DNA of 64,000 nt from Clostridia bacterium (lineage in GTDB: Bacteria > Bacillota > Clostridia > Christensenellales > Aristaeellaceae): NCBI GenBank assembly GCA_017524725.1, contig JAFXUZ010000034.1:1-64000 (forward strand), read 5' to 3'. Of this stretch, positions 36,201 through 42,708 are shown in pieces; within the stretch, counting starts at the first letter, position 1; each line of letters opens with the position of its first letter. Both the position numbers and the translations under genes were made by a program. The notes under the pieces are model-generated. The model worked only from the letters and a program-made list of their open reading frames with translations. It did no database searches and was not told the origin of the DNA.

Positions 36201-36808
36201 TCCAGCTGGAGATAATGCTCCGTCTTATCCTTGTGGGTTGCGATGTTCTGGGTATACAGGTCGTCGCCTTCACCGCCGGTACGGGCGATGGTGATAATGG
36301 CCATATCGCCGTACAGCTCGTAGGAACCCACGGTGGAGTTCAGGATCTTGGCGGGGGATTCCACCGTCTGGGCCTTATAGCCCACGGTGTAGGTGGCCGC
36401 TTCGATCCGGTTGTTTTCATACATGGTCTTCACTTTGTCATTGATTTTGAACCCGGCCGCTTCCATGCTGTCCGGCAGGGTGGTATAAACACCACCGCCG
36501 CCGCCGGAACCGGTGCCGCCGGTCACGGGGTCAAAGGAGCGAGCTCCAAACAGCGTCACATTTTTGATGGATTTTGCCAGAGGCAGGATGCCGTCGTTCT
36601 TGAGCAGGACAGCGCCTTCCTCCATGATCCTTTCGGTCAGTTCGCCGGCGCTTTTCCTTTCCGCTTCGTAGGAACCAAAGTCAGTGTACCATTTTCCTGC
36701 CGGCACGGTCGCTGCCAACGTGTCCACCGCAGTGAAGCAGAGTACCGAGCACAGGGCCGCGGAAATCAGTCTGCGGCGCAGACCGCTCGTTTTCCGGGTC
36801 TTTTTCAT
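33263..36808 (-). CDS. Large secreted GH3 glycosidase with permuted domains and Ig-like tail
   Basis: 1181 aa. Signal peptide at residues about 10-33 (RRRLISAALCSVLCFTAVDTLAA). Then the GH3 sandwich domain (MEEGAVLLKNDGILPLA, VTLFGARSFDPVTGGTGSGG), an Fn3-like domain, and the catalytic barrel (RNFEYYSQD, KHFALNDQE, nucleophile D891 in AVTDAYQ), so the domain order is permuted as in the neighbouring GH3. The last 200 residues hold two putative Ig domains of the He_PIG type (GLPAGLSLSPSGNIVGTT and EIPGLTMTKDGTLSGTPTT). No cell-wall anchor is seen. AGGAGGAG lies upstream of the ATG at 36808. First gene of the GH3 operon. Confidence 0.9.
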   Translation of the reverse strand: MKKTRKTSGLRRRLISAALCSVLCFTAVDTLAATVPAGKWYTDFGSYEAERKSAGELTERIMEEGAVLLKNDGILPLAKSIKNVTLFGARSFDPVTGGTGSGGGGGVYTTLPDSMEAAGFKINDKVKTMYENNRIEAATYTVGYKAQTVESPAKILNSTVGSYELYGDMAIITIARTGGEGDDLYTQNIATHKDKTEHYLQLDDNEKDMIAHVKEHFDKVVVLLNIANPMEISDLTEDPAINAILWIGQPGLTGLKAVPRILKGEVNPSGRLVDIFPRNFSTDPTWQNFGTLYQHNEIDPETGEFRTTEYDTRVRYMKDGEVAEVDLGSPMFSAESIEYEEGIYMGYKYYETADAEARAGNFEGFDYDEQVVYPFGYGLSYTSFSQEFVTSAEEWASAVNAASKLDDKVQVQVKVTNTGDKAGKEVVQLYIHAPYTRGGIEKAEVALAGFGKTGMLEPGENEVVTVDVRLGDIASFDYNDANQNGYKGWEIEAGDYELRLQKNSHEMIASLNSALEAKTKSLDNDEDTANNTPLSEGDHFDSLLNIKSTDVIDGKEYHGTMQLMSRADFKGTFPTATKAEDLVYSKEVADLLSFISAPDGERTAEGRYTDYYNSSDDLPTDPWYKTNEDIPEGWTQAVNTDDRADGMTAIQLRQMAGIDYLDTDTAVTVNGVNYTSGQKAWEAFMNQLTYDEMITVLSQGGFGDAALASVGKDASKDADGPAQLSKGTYWCCEVVIASTWNTDLAYEQGVHIGNESLFQGVTGWYGPGLNIHRSPFSGRNFEYYSQDAFQGGVIAAAVVKGAESRGCNVFMKHFALNDQEKNRGGLATFASEQAIRENYLKVFEYAAKEGKASAVMTAFNRIGVMNEYCNYVTLNTILRGEWGFRGTAVTDAYQAALAKANYMIRGGCERPLGNYSGQNVITGEWDETLRGGKGGVRDGIADAEGKLPESATQYAAVRECATRALWAAANTNVNKNSLDKSAFSYQDDVVWFAGIDGGKTGITPVSVAIDTEKFGTEDIVYTADGLPAGLSLSPSGNIVGTTMELGTYDITINMVADGWINQSVPATLRIDSLYESTAELKAMAGSEYSTTLSESMFKLGDMWDGGAVNDISYALVSEIPGLTMTKDGTLSGTPTTPGIYTATVRTTLAYIRMRPRTANFDSVITFVVTDAEGNVPEVTEP

Positions 36809-36854
36809 GGATGATCTCCTCCTGTTGCGTTTTCGGCTGATCGCCGTTGGCTTC

Positions 36855-36883
36855 ATTATGGTTGATCTCTGACCACGGAACAA
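36855..36883 (-). promoter_or_regulatory. Weak promoter candidate for the GH3 operon
   Basis: Minus strand TTGTTC (36878-36883), 17-bp spacer, CATAAT (36855-36860), 47 bp before the GH3 start. The weak elements fit a promoter that needs an activator, and a GGCA...TGCC motif lies just upstream (36891-36904). Confidence 0.35.
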
Positions 36884-36931
36884 GGTTTTTGGCATAATCG
36901 TGCCTTTTTTCAGCAAAATCATTTTTTAAAC

Positions 36932-36955
36932 AAAAAAACTGCGCTGAAGCGCAGT
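36932..36955 (-). terminator. Terminator of the two-component operon
   Basis: Minus strand stem ACTGCGCT/AGCGCAGT (36938-36955) followed by TTTTTTTG, 16 bp after the kinase stop. Confidence 0.88.
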
Positions 36956-36971
36956 CAGAGGCTGAGGATGC

Positions 36972-38270
36972 TTATGTCTTGGGGATGGGCAGCATAATAT
37001 CAAGTTGGAATACATTCTTGTCGATGTGGATCATGAAATGGCCGTTATACCTTTCGGCAATCATCTGCATACTGCGGATACCGAACCCATGATTTTCCGT
37101 ATCGGCCTTGGTGGTCTGCGGCAGGCCGTCCACCATCCGCGGCAAAGCCTGAACAAAGTTTTCCTGATGAATCAGCACAAACTGCTGTTCCTTGGCAACG
37201 GACAGACTGATCACACGATGCTCGCTGTCAAAATGCCTGGCTTCTTCGATGGCGTTGTCCAGCAGATTGCCGAAGAGGGAGTAGATGTCGGATTCCTCCA
37301 TAAAGCTCAGGAGCGCGCCGTTCACCAGGCAGGAGAACTCAATGTCGCTGCCCTCGCAGATCATGCGTTTCATGGTCAGCACCACGTCCAGCGCGCGGTT
37401 GCCGGTTTTGACCCGGGAGTCATACTGCTTGACCGCCTGCTGGATCTGTTCCTTTTCCTGCTCAGGAATGGACCGGCCAACTGCCTGCAGCTGATGCTTC
37501 AAATCGTGGCATTTGATGTTGATGACTTCCACCACGTCTTTTTCCCGTTCATACTGTTTTCTCTCTTCTTCCAGGATACGGCGGGTCACGGCCAGCTCCT
37601 GCTCCAGGTCGTGCCGCTGAAGCACGTTGAATTCGAGGATGATAATAAGGAGGGCAAAAATAGCGGAGGACAAATAGTTGGCGATGGTGATGCTCTGATC
37701 GGTAACAGAGCGGATCATGGGAAGGCTGATTTGTTCAATGAAGATCATCACCGCCAACGCAAGAGTCGTGATCATCATCTGTGCCGGATTGGCGATCCGG
37801 ATCATGTTCCCGTAGCCTTTGTTCCGCTTGCGGAAGAAAAGCCCTGTCAGCATAAACACAGCAAGGGTACACAGGAGCAAAAGAATCAAATCGAGCGTTT
37901 TATCGCGTGATCCGGGGAAGAGGATGGTGCTTAGCATACTGGAAATCCTGCCGCCAAGCTGCTGTATACTGTATCCCGTAGTTGCCACGAAAACTGCCGT
38001 CAGCAGCTTACAATCCAGCCACAAATAGACGATCCCCAGAACCAGCAAAAACTGACCGATATAGCGCACCAGACTGCCGGTCATGCTCCCTTTGTGGCTC
38101 TGCATATAAAACGACCACAGGATCACGCACAGGATATCCACTGCCAGCGCAGCGGAGAAGAAAACCCAGCCGTGTTTGCGCTTTGGCTGCTTGAACGCGA
38201 TGGTCAGCGCGCCAAGGAGCGTAAACAGTTCAAACAGATGCGACCTTAAAAACGATAGTGCTTCCGCCAC
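36972..38270 (-). CDS. AgrC/GHKL-type sensor histidine kinase
   Basis: 432 aa. Six or so membrane helices fill residues about 8-195; a cytoplasmic coiled coil follows. The phosphoacceptor region reads INIKCHDLKHQLQAVG and the ATP-binding GHKL domain has the N box SLFGNLLDNAIEEA and a G box NHGFGIRSM. This layout belongs to the AgrC/ComD peptide-sensing kinase group. The start is GTG at 38270, nine bases after AGGAG; no ATG fits. The gene starts 19 bp after its response regulator. No autoinducer-peptide precursor or AgrB-like protease is nearby, so the signal is unknown. Confidence 0.9.
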   Translation of the reverse strand: MAEALSFLRSHLFELFTLLGALTIAFKQPKRKHGWVFFSAALAVDILCVILWSFYMQSHKGSMTGSLVRYIGQFLLVLGIVYLWLDCKLLTAVFVATTGYSIQQLGGRISSMLSTILFPGSRDKTLDLILLLLCTLAVFMLTGLFFRKRNKGYGNMIRIANPAQMMITTLALAVMIFIEQISLPMIRSVTDQSITIANYLSSAIFALLIIILEFNVLQRHDLEQELAVTRRILEEERKQYEREKDVVEVINIKCHDLKHQLQAVGRSIPEQEKEQIQQAVKQYDSRVKTGNRALDVVLTMKRMICEGSDIEFSCLVNGALLSFMEESDIYSLFGNLLDNAIEEARHFDSEHRVISLSVAKEQQFVLIHQENFVQALPRMVDGLPQTTKADTENHGFGIRSMQMIAERYNGHFMIHIDKNVFQLDIMLPIPKT

Positions 38271-38289
38271 GGCTTCTCCTCTCCTGTTC

Positions 38290-39000
38290 TTACGCCCGCC
38301 TTTGGGTGAAATAGGTATGCAAAGTTTCCACAAAGGCTTTCTTTCTGGAATGGCTCACCAGCAATTCCGTGTCGCCCAGGAAAACCGTAAATCCGTCCAG
38401 ACCCGTGACCCGCTGCAAATTGACGAAATACCCGCTGTTGCACCGGAAGAATTCATCCGGCGGCAGGGTTTCTTCCACCTGCTTGCCGTTGCCGTAATAG
38501 ACCAGCTCACCGTCGTCGGTGTGGTATACAATGCGGTGCCCCTGCAATTCCACATAACTCAGTGCGGACAGAGGCAGACGCCTGAATCCTCCGCTGTATT
38601 TCAGCTGAATATATTTTTCTGTATCATGCCGGCATTTCTTTTCGATCTTTTCCATTTTCAGCGAGAAAGAGGCAAAACGAATCGGCTTGATGATATAATC
38701 CGCCGCGTTGTATTCGTAGCCGTTCACGGCGTATTGGAACAGTTTCGTGACAAACACCAGCACGGTCTGGCTGTCTTTTTCCCGCAGCTTCTCCGCGGTT
38801 TTCAGACCGTCCATAAAAGGCATTTCCACGTCCATGAAAACCAGATCGAATACCGCTTTTTCATCGGACAGAAAAGCGGCTCCATCTGAAAACCGTTGGA
38901 TGGAAAACACGCTTTTATGTTCCTGGGCATACTTGTTCAGGCAGTCGTTCAATACTTTCGCCTCCCGATCGTCATCTTCCACGATTGCGATCTGCAGCAT
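38290..39000 (-). CDS. LytTR-family response regulator (AgrA-like)
   Basis: 236 aa. Receiver domain at 1-120 with acidic pocket IVEDDD, phosphoacceptor D57 in LVFMDVEMP and conserved K in IIKPI; LytTR DNA-binding domain from about 135 to the end (LSALSYVELQGHRIVYHT, FFRCNSGYFVNLQRV). ATG at 39000 with AAGGAG upstream. Partner of the GHKL kinase just downstream. The nearest plausible target is the GH3 operon, which starts on the far side of the kinase gene, but no clear LytTR direct repeat was found there by eye. Confidence 0.93.
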   Translation of the reverse strand: MLQIAIVEDDDREAKVLNDCLNKYAQEHKSVFSIQRFSDGAAFLSDEKAVFDLVFMDVEMPFMDGLKTAEKLREKDSQTVLVFVTKLFQYAVNGYEYNAADYIIKPIRFASFSLKMEKIEKKCRHDTEKYIQLKYSGGFRRLPLSALSYVELQGHRIVYHTDDGELVYYGNGKQVEETLPPDEFFRCNSGYFVNLQRVTGLDGFTVFLGDTELLVSHSRKKAFVETLHTYFTQRRA

Positions 39001-39043
39001 GCCGCAACTTCTCCTTTCCGCTTTCCTATTATGTTTTTTGTCC

Positions 39044-39072
39044 ATAGTAGCACAGCATGAAACGATTGTCAA
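39044..39072 (-). promoter_or_regulatory. Promoter of the two-component operon
   Basis: Minus strand TTGACA (39067-39072), 17-bp spacer, TACTAT (39044-39049). Confidence 0.85.
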
Positions 39073-39172
39073 ATCATCCGAATTCATTATGAAACGGTCT
39101 GGCAGTAAGGTAATGGGCTGTGAAACTTTTTTGCCTTTCCCATATGCAGAAATAACCATGCCTCCGGATCGC

Positions 39173-39201
39173 AAAAGCACCCTCCAACAAGGGCAGGGTG
39201 C
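39173..39201 (-). terminator. Terminator after the asparaginase gene
   Basis: Stem GCACCCT (39177-39183) and AGGGTGC (39195-39201), followed on the minus strand by TTTTGC. It lies 84 bp after the asparaginase stop. Confidence 0.65.
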
Positions 39202-39284
39202 CGTAGACAGTTTTCGTTATTTCCTTTGTTTAATTGACAAGGGCGGATCAATCAGATAAAGGCGGTGCTGTTCTTATCCGGGCT

Positions 39285-40253
39285 TCAGTAAACGGTAAAC
39301 ATCTCCCGTATCATGTCCAGGTCCGAGGTCCTCGTCAGCGCCAGGCGCAGGAGGATGGCGGCTTTCTGGGGGGAAAGGTTGTCGGCGGCGACGGTATTTT
39401 CGCACAGGAGGTTGTCCGGGATGATGATGCCGTCGTCGATCCTGGAGGAGACGACCACCGGGACGGAAAGCTCCCCGATCACCTGCTTGTAGCTTTCGCT
39501 GAATTCTCCGGCTCCCGCCCCGGCGATCACGATGCCTTTGGCGCGGGAGGCGGCGAAACGGAGCAGCTCCGGGTCCGCGTCCACAGCAAAATAGAGTATG
39601 GACACCTTCGGCAGCGACCGGAGGCCGGCAATGTCGAATTCCGTATCGGCGGTGTGGCGCTTGCCGGGCGTTTCGTACATATATACCTTACCGTCCCGGA
39701 CAACGCCGATGGCCCCCATCTCGCCGGCGGCGATGGCCGTGACATGGTAGGTGCTGGTTTTGGTGACGGAGCGGGCGGAATAGATGCGGTCCGAAAAAAC
39801 CACCAGCACACCCTTGCTCACGGCCTCGCCTGAGGCGGCGACGCACACCGCCTGGTACAGGTTCATCGGACCGTCCGCCGAGATGGAAGTGGAAGGCCGC
39901 ATGGAACCGGTAAGCACCACGGGCTTTGAGGTCTTCACCGTCAGGTTCAGGAAATAGGCCGTTTCTTCCAGCGTGTCGGTGCCGTGGGTGATCACGAATC
40001 CGGCCACGTTCCCGTCCTGCGCCATGGTGTTGATGGTCTGCGCCAGATCAAGCCAGATGGCGTCGGTGATGTCGTCGGAATTGATGTTGCACACCTGCAC
40101 CGCCTCGATCTCCGCCACTTCCGTTACTTCCGGGATGCCCCGGAGCAGGATGTCGGCTGTGAGGCTGCCGGGCCGGTACCCGGCGGTCTTGCTGGCTGCT
40201 CCCACGCCGGCGATGGTCCCGCCGGTGGCCAGGATCACGACCTTTTTCCGCAC
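39285..40253 (-). CDS. Type II L-asparaginase
   Basis: 322 aa, hydrolyses asparagine to aspartate and ammonia. Both active-site regions are seen: VVILATGGTIAG near the N-terminus (first catalytic Thr) and VITHGTDTLEETAYFL at about 90 (second Thr with Asp); the lysine of the second triad lies further on. The start is GTG at 40253, with AGGAGGAG upstream. No signal peptide, so it is cytosolic even though it has the type II sequence pattern. Confidence 0.94.
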   Translation of the reverse strand: MRKKVVILATGGTIAGVGAASKTAGYRPGSLTADILLRGIPEVTEVAEIEAVQVCNINSDDITDAIWLDLAQTINTMAQDGNVAGFVITHGTDTLEETAYFLNLTVKTSKPVVLTGSMRPSTSISADGPMNLYQAVCVAASGEAVSKGVLVVFSDRIYSARSVTKTSTYHVTAIAAGEMGAIGVVRDGKVYMYETPGKRHTADTEFDIAGLRSLPKVSILYFAVDADPELLRFAASRAKGIVIAGAGAGEFSESYKQVIGELSVPVVVSSRIDDGIIIPDNLLCENTVAADNLSPQKAAILLRLALTRTSDLDMIREMFTVY

Positions 40254-40306
40254 AGGATCTCCTCCTTTACGCAAACGGCGAATCACACGGGACAGCTGAA
40301 AACAGG

Positions 40307-40360
40307 AAAAAAAGCTGTGCGGAAGCAGCGCCCATACGCCATTTCCTCACAGCTTTTTTT
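40307..40360. terminator. Terminator with 13-bp stem
   Basis: AAAAAAAGCTGTG (40307-40319) and CACAGCTTTTTTT (40348-40360), 28-base loop. On the minus strand it follows the CD1247-like gene stop by eight bases. Confidence 0.85.
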
Positions 40361-40368
40361 GCTTTGGT

Positions 40369-40818
40369 TCAGTTGTCTTCGCCCGGATCGTCCTCGTCGT
40401 CCCCGTCTTCAAGGTCGTCTTCGGGGGTCTCGGGGAACAGCGGCTTGTGGCAGCTGGGGCAGAGATAATCCTCGTCGAAGTCGAAATCGTCAATGGAAAA
40501 GGACATTGCGCTTCCGCAGTGGGGACAGGAATACTCCACCGTGCGGTCGTCTTCCTCGTCGTCTTCCTCTTCCGTGTCTTCGTCGTCTTCCTGGCCGTCG
40601 AAGAAAGCTTCTTCAAGGTCGCTCAGGTCGTTGTCGATGCTTTCGACGTAATCGTCCAGTTCCTCGTGGTCCTTGCGGAGGCCGGCAAGCTCGGCGGCCA
40701 TTTTGTAGACGATGTCTGCCAGCTTGGAAATGACTTTGCCTTCTTTGCTGTCCAGGTCCAGTCCGCAGCCTTCGATGAGGCCCAGGAGCCTGGCAGCGTC
40801 TTCGGACAGATTGCTCAT
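40369..40818 (-). CDS. CD1247-type acidic zinc-ribbon protein
   Basis: 149 aa, very acidic. An N-terminal helical domain (LLGLIEGCGLDLDSKEGKVI, then LDDYVESIDNDLSDLEE) matches the CD1247 N-terminal domain found across Clostridia, and the C-terminal half has a four-cysteine zinc ribbon (CPHCG, CPSCH) flanked by Asp/Glu runs. Function unknown. AGGAG lies six bases before the ATG. It follows EF-P by 69 bp in the same direction. Confidence 0.8.
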   Translation of the reverse strand: MSNLSEDAARLLGLIEGCGLDLDSKEGKVISKLADIVYKMAAELAGLRKDHEELDDYVESIDNDLSDLEEAFFDGQEDDEDTEEEDDEEDDRTVEYSCPHCGSAMSFSIDDFDFDEDYLCPSCHKPLFPETPEDDLEDGDDEDDPGEDN

Positions 40819-40887
40819 GTTATTCTCCTGTAAAGAGAGTCGGGTTTGGCCGGGGCGGCATGCCATACGGCGCGGCCGCCGGTGAGA

Positions 40888-41445
40888 TCAGGCGCGGGAC
40901 AGGTATTCGCCGTTGCGGGTGTCGATCTTGATGACGTCGCCGATGTTGATGAACAGGGGCACCATCAATTCGTAACCGGTCTCGCAGGTGGCGGGCTTGA
41001 AGGTGTTGGAAGCGGTGTCGCCCTTGAAGCCGGGCTCGGTCTTGGTGATCTCCAGTTCAACAAAGTTGGGCGCTTCCACGCTGAAGGGCTGGCCCTTGAA
41101 ATAGCGGATGGTCACGTTGGTGTTTTCCTTCACGAAAACGATGGCGTCTTCCACCGCGTCCTTGCCCAGGGGCATCTGCTCATAGGTTTCGGGATCCATG
41201 AAATAGTACAGGTCCCCGTCGTTGTACAGGTACTGCATTTCCTTGGTCTCGATGATGGCGCGGGGCATTTTGTCGGTGGGATTGAAGGTGCGTTCCACCA
41301 CCGCGCCGGTCATGACGTTCTTGATCTTGGTGCGTACGAAAGCCGCGCCTTTTCCGGGCTTCACATGCTGGAAGTCAACGATGTTCCAAACGCCGCCGTC
41401 CCATTCGATGGTGATGCCTTTTTTGAAATCTCCCGCCGTAATCAT
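40888..41445 (-). CDS. efp: Elongation factor P
   Basis: 185 aa, the standard length. EF-P relieves ribosome stalling at polyproline stretches. KOW-like N-terminal domain with the tip loop [12 protein letters not shown], whose lysine is the usual modification site, and two OB domains ending [17 protein letters not shown]. Start at 41445 follows GGAGG. The M24 peptidase gene ends 77 bp upstream, a pairing very common in Firmicutes. Confidence 0.97.
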   Translation of the reverse strand: MITAGDFKKGITIEWDGGVWNIVDFQHVKPGKGAAFVRTKIKNVMTGAVVERTFNPTDKMPRAIIETKEMQYLYNDGDLYYFMDPETYEQMPLGKDAVEDAIVFVKENTNVTIRYFKGQPFSVEAPNFVELEITKTEPGFKGDTASNTFKPATCETGYELMVPLFINIGDVIKIDTRNGEYLSRA

Positions 41446-41522
41446 GCTTTGAATTCCTCCGTTTGCTTTTAGAGTATGTATCACAATAGGCCCGTCTCAG
41501 ACGCCGCCTATGGCTTATGGTG

Positions 41523-42590
41523 TTACAGGATGATCAGTTCCTTGGGCGCAGGCACCAGGCTTTCATAGCCTGTTTCGGTGATGACGCAGGTATCCTCGAT
41601 CCTGACGCCGCCCAGTCCGGGCACATAGATGCCGGGCTCCACCGTAACGATGTGCCCCGGGCACAGGATATCGGTGCTTGCCGCGGAAAGCCGGGGGTTT
41701 TCGTGGATGTCGATCCCCACGCCGTGGCCCAGGCTGTGGCCGAAACGCCCCTGGTATCCGGCCTCGTCGATCACGCGCCGCGCGTGGGCGTCCACGCTTT
41801 TGCATTCGACACCGGGGGCAAGCATCTTTTCGCATTCCAGGTGGGCGCGCAGCACGGTATCATAGATCCGGCGCATCTCGGCGGAGGGTTCGCCGAAGGA
41901 GACGGTCCTGGTCATGTCCGCGTCGTAGCCATGGTACCTAGCGCCGAAATCAAGGGTAAGCATCTCGCCCCGGGCGATGGGCCTGTCCGACGGGACCGCG
42001 TGGGGGAGGGACCCGTTGACGCCGGAGGCGGAGATGGTGTTGAAAGCGAGGCGCTCGCTTCCAAGTTCCATCATTTTGTAGTCCAGGTGAAGCTGGACCT
42101 GCTTTTCGGTCATGCCGGCTTTGGCAAAGGACAAAAGGTCTTCAAACGCTTCGCAGGAAATGGCGCAGGCCCTGCGGATGCAGGCGATCTCGTCCTCGTC
42201 CTTGACTGCGCGCATCTTTTCCGGTACGCCGGCCAGGGACTGGTGCATGGCGCCCGCCATGACCTCCTTCAGGTGTTCGCATTCCCGGACGGTGACGTGG
42301 TCGTCCTCGATGTACACCCGTTCCACCCCGGCTGATGAAAACATCCGCCACGCGATGGCGGCGTGGTCCGATCCTTTGCTCACCATTTCCACGGGGATGC
42401 CGGGAGCCTGCCTGCCCGCCTGCTCGGTGTAGCGGAAATCGGTGATGATCGCCGCGTCCCCGGGGGTGACCGCCAGGACACCTTCACCGGTAAAACCGGT
42501 CAGGTAATACATGTTGGAAGGCTTGGTAATGTATACGCCTTCGCCGTCCTTCAATCCCGCTTCACGCACGAATGCGGCGATCCTGTTCAA
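41523..42590 (-). CDS. M24B Xaa-Pro aminopeptidase/dipeptidase
   Basis: 355 aa, dinuclear metallopeptidase that cleaves N-terminal or dipeptide Xaa-Pro bonds. Creatinase-like N-terminal domain (YLTGFTGEGVLAV) and pita-bread C-terminal domain with metal ligands in LTLDFGARYHGYDADMTR (two Asp), GHSLGHGVGIDIHENP (His), VTVEPGIYVPG and GVRIEDTCVIT (two Glu). The best start is TTG at 42590 (NRIAAFVREAGL), eight bases after GGAGG; a GTG at 42599 touches the site and is unlikely. Confidence 0.93.
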   Translation of the reverse strand: MNRIAAFVREAGLKDGEGVYITKPSNMYYLTGFTGEGVLAVTPGDAAIITDFRYTEQAGRQAPGIPVEMVSKGSDHAAIAWRMFSSAGVERVYIEDDHVTVRECEHLKEVMAGAMHQSLAGVPEKMRAVKDEDEIACIRRACAISCEAFEDLLSFAKAGMTEKQVQLHLDYKMMELGSERLAFNTISASGVNGSLPHAVPSDRPIARGEMLTLDFGARYHGYDADMTRTVSFGEPSAEMRRIYDTVLRAHLECEKMLAPGVECKSVDAHARRVIDEAGYQGRFGHSLGHGVGIDIHENPRLSAASTDILCPGHIVTVEPGIYVPGLGGVRIEDTCVITETGYESLVPAPKELIIL

Positions 42591-42621
42591 ATGCAACACC
42601 TCCGCAGCAGATAGACACTTT

Positions 42622-42650
42622 ATTCTATCACATTGCAGCGCATATTTCCA
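42622..42650 (-). promoter_or_regulatory. Possible promoter of the M24 peptidase/EF-P operon
   Basis: Minus strand TGGAAA (42645-42650), 17-bp spacer, TAGAAT (42622-42627), about 32 bp before the TTG start. The -35 is weak. Confidence 0.4.
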
Positions 42651-42708
42651 TAGCTAACCGGAAAAAACGCCGGGAAAGAACACGGAAAACACGGAAAAAC
42701 GGGGCGGA

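Noticed and set aside
33197..36814. 1205-codon open frame on the plus strand opposite the large GH3 gene
   Set aside because: Antisense frame kept open by codon bias; its translation is Gly/Val/His/Phe-rich with no motif, while the minus strand encodes a complete GH3.
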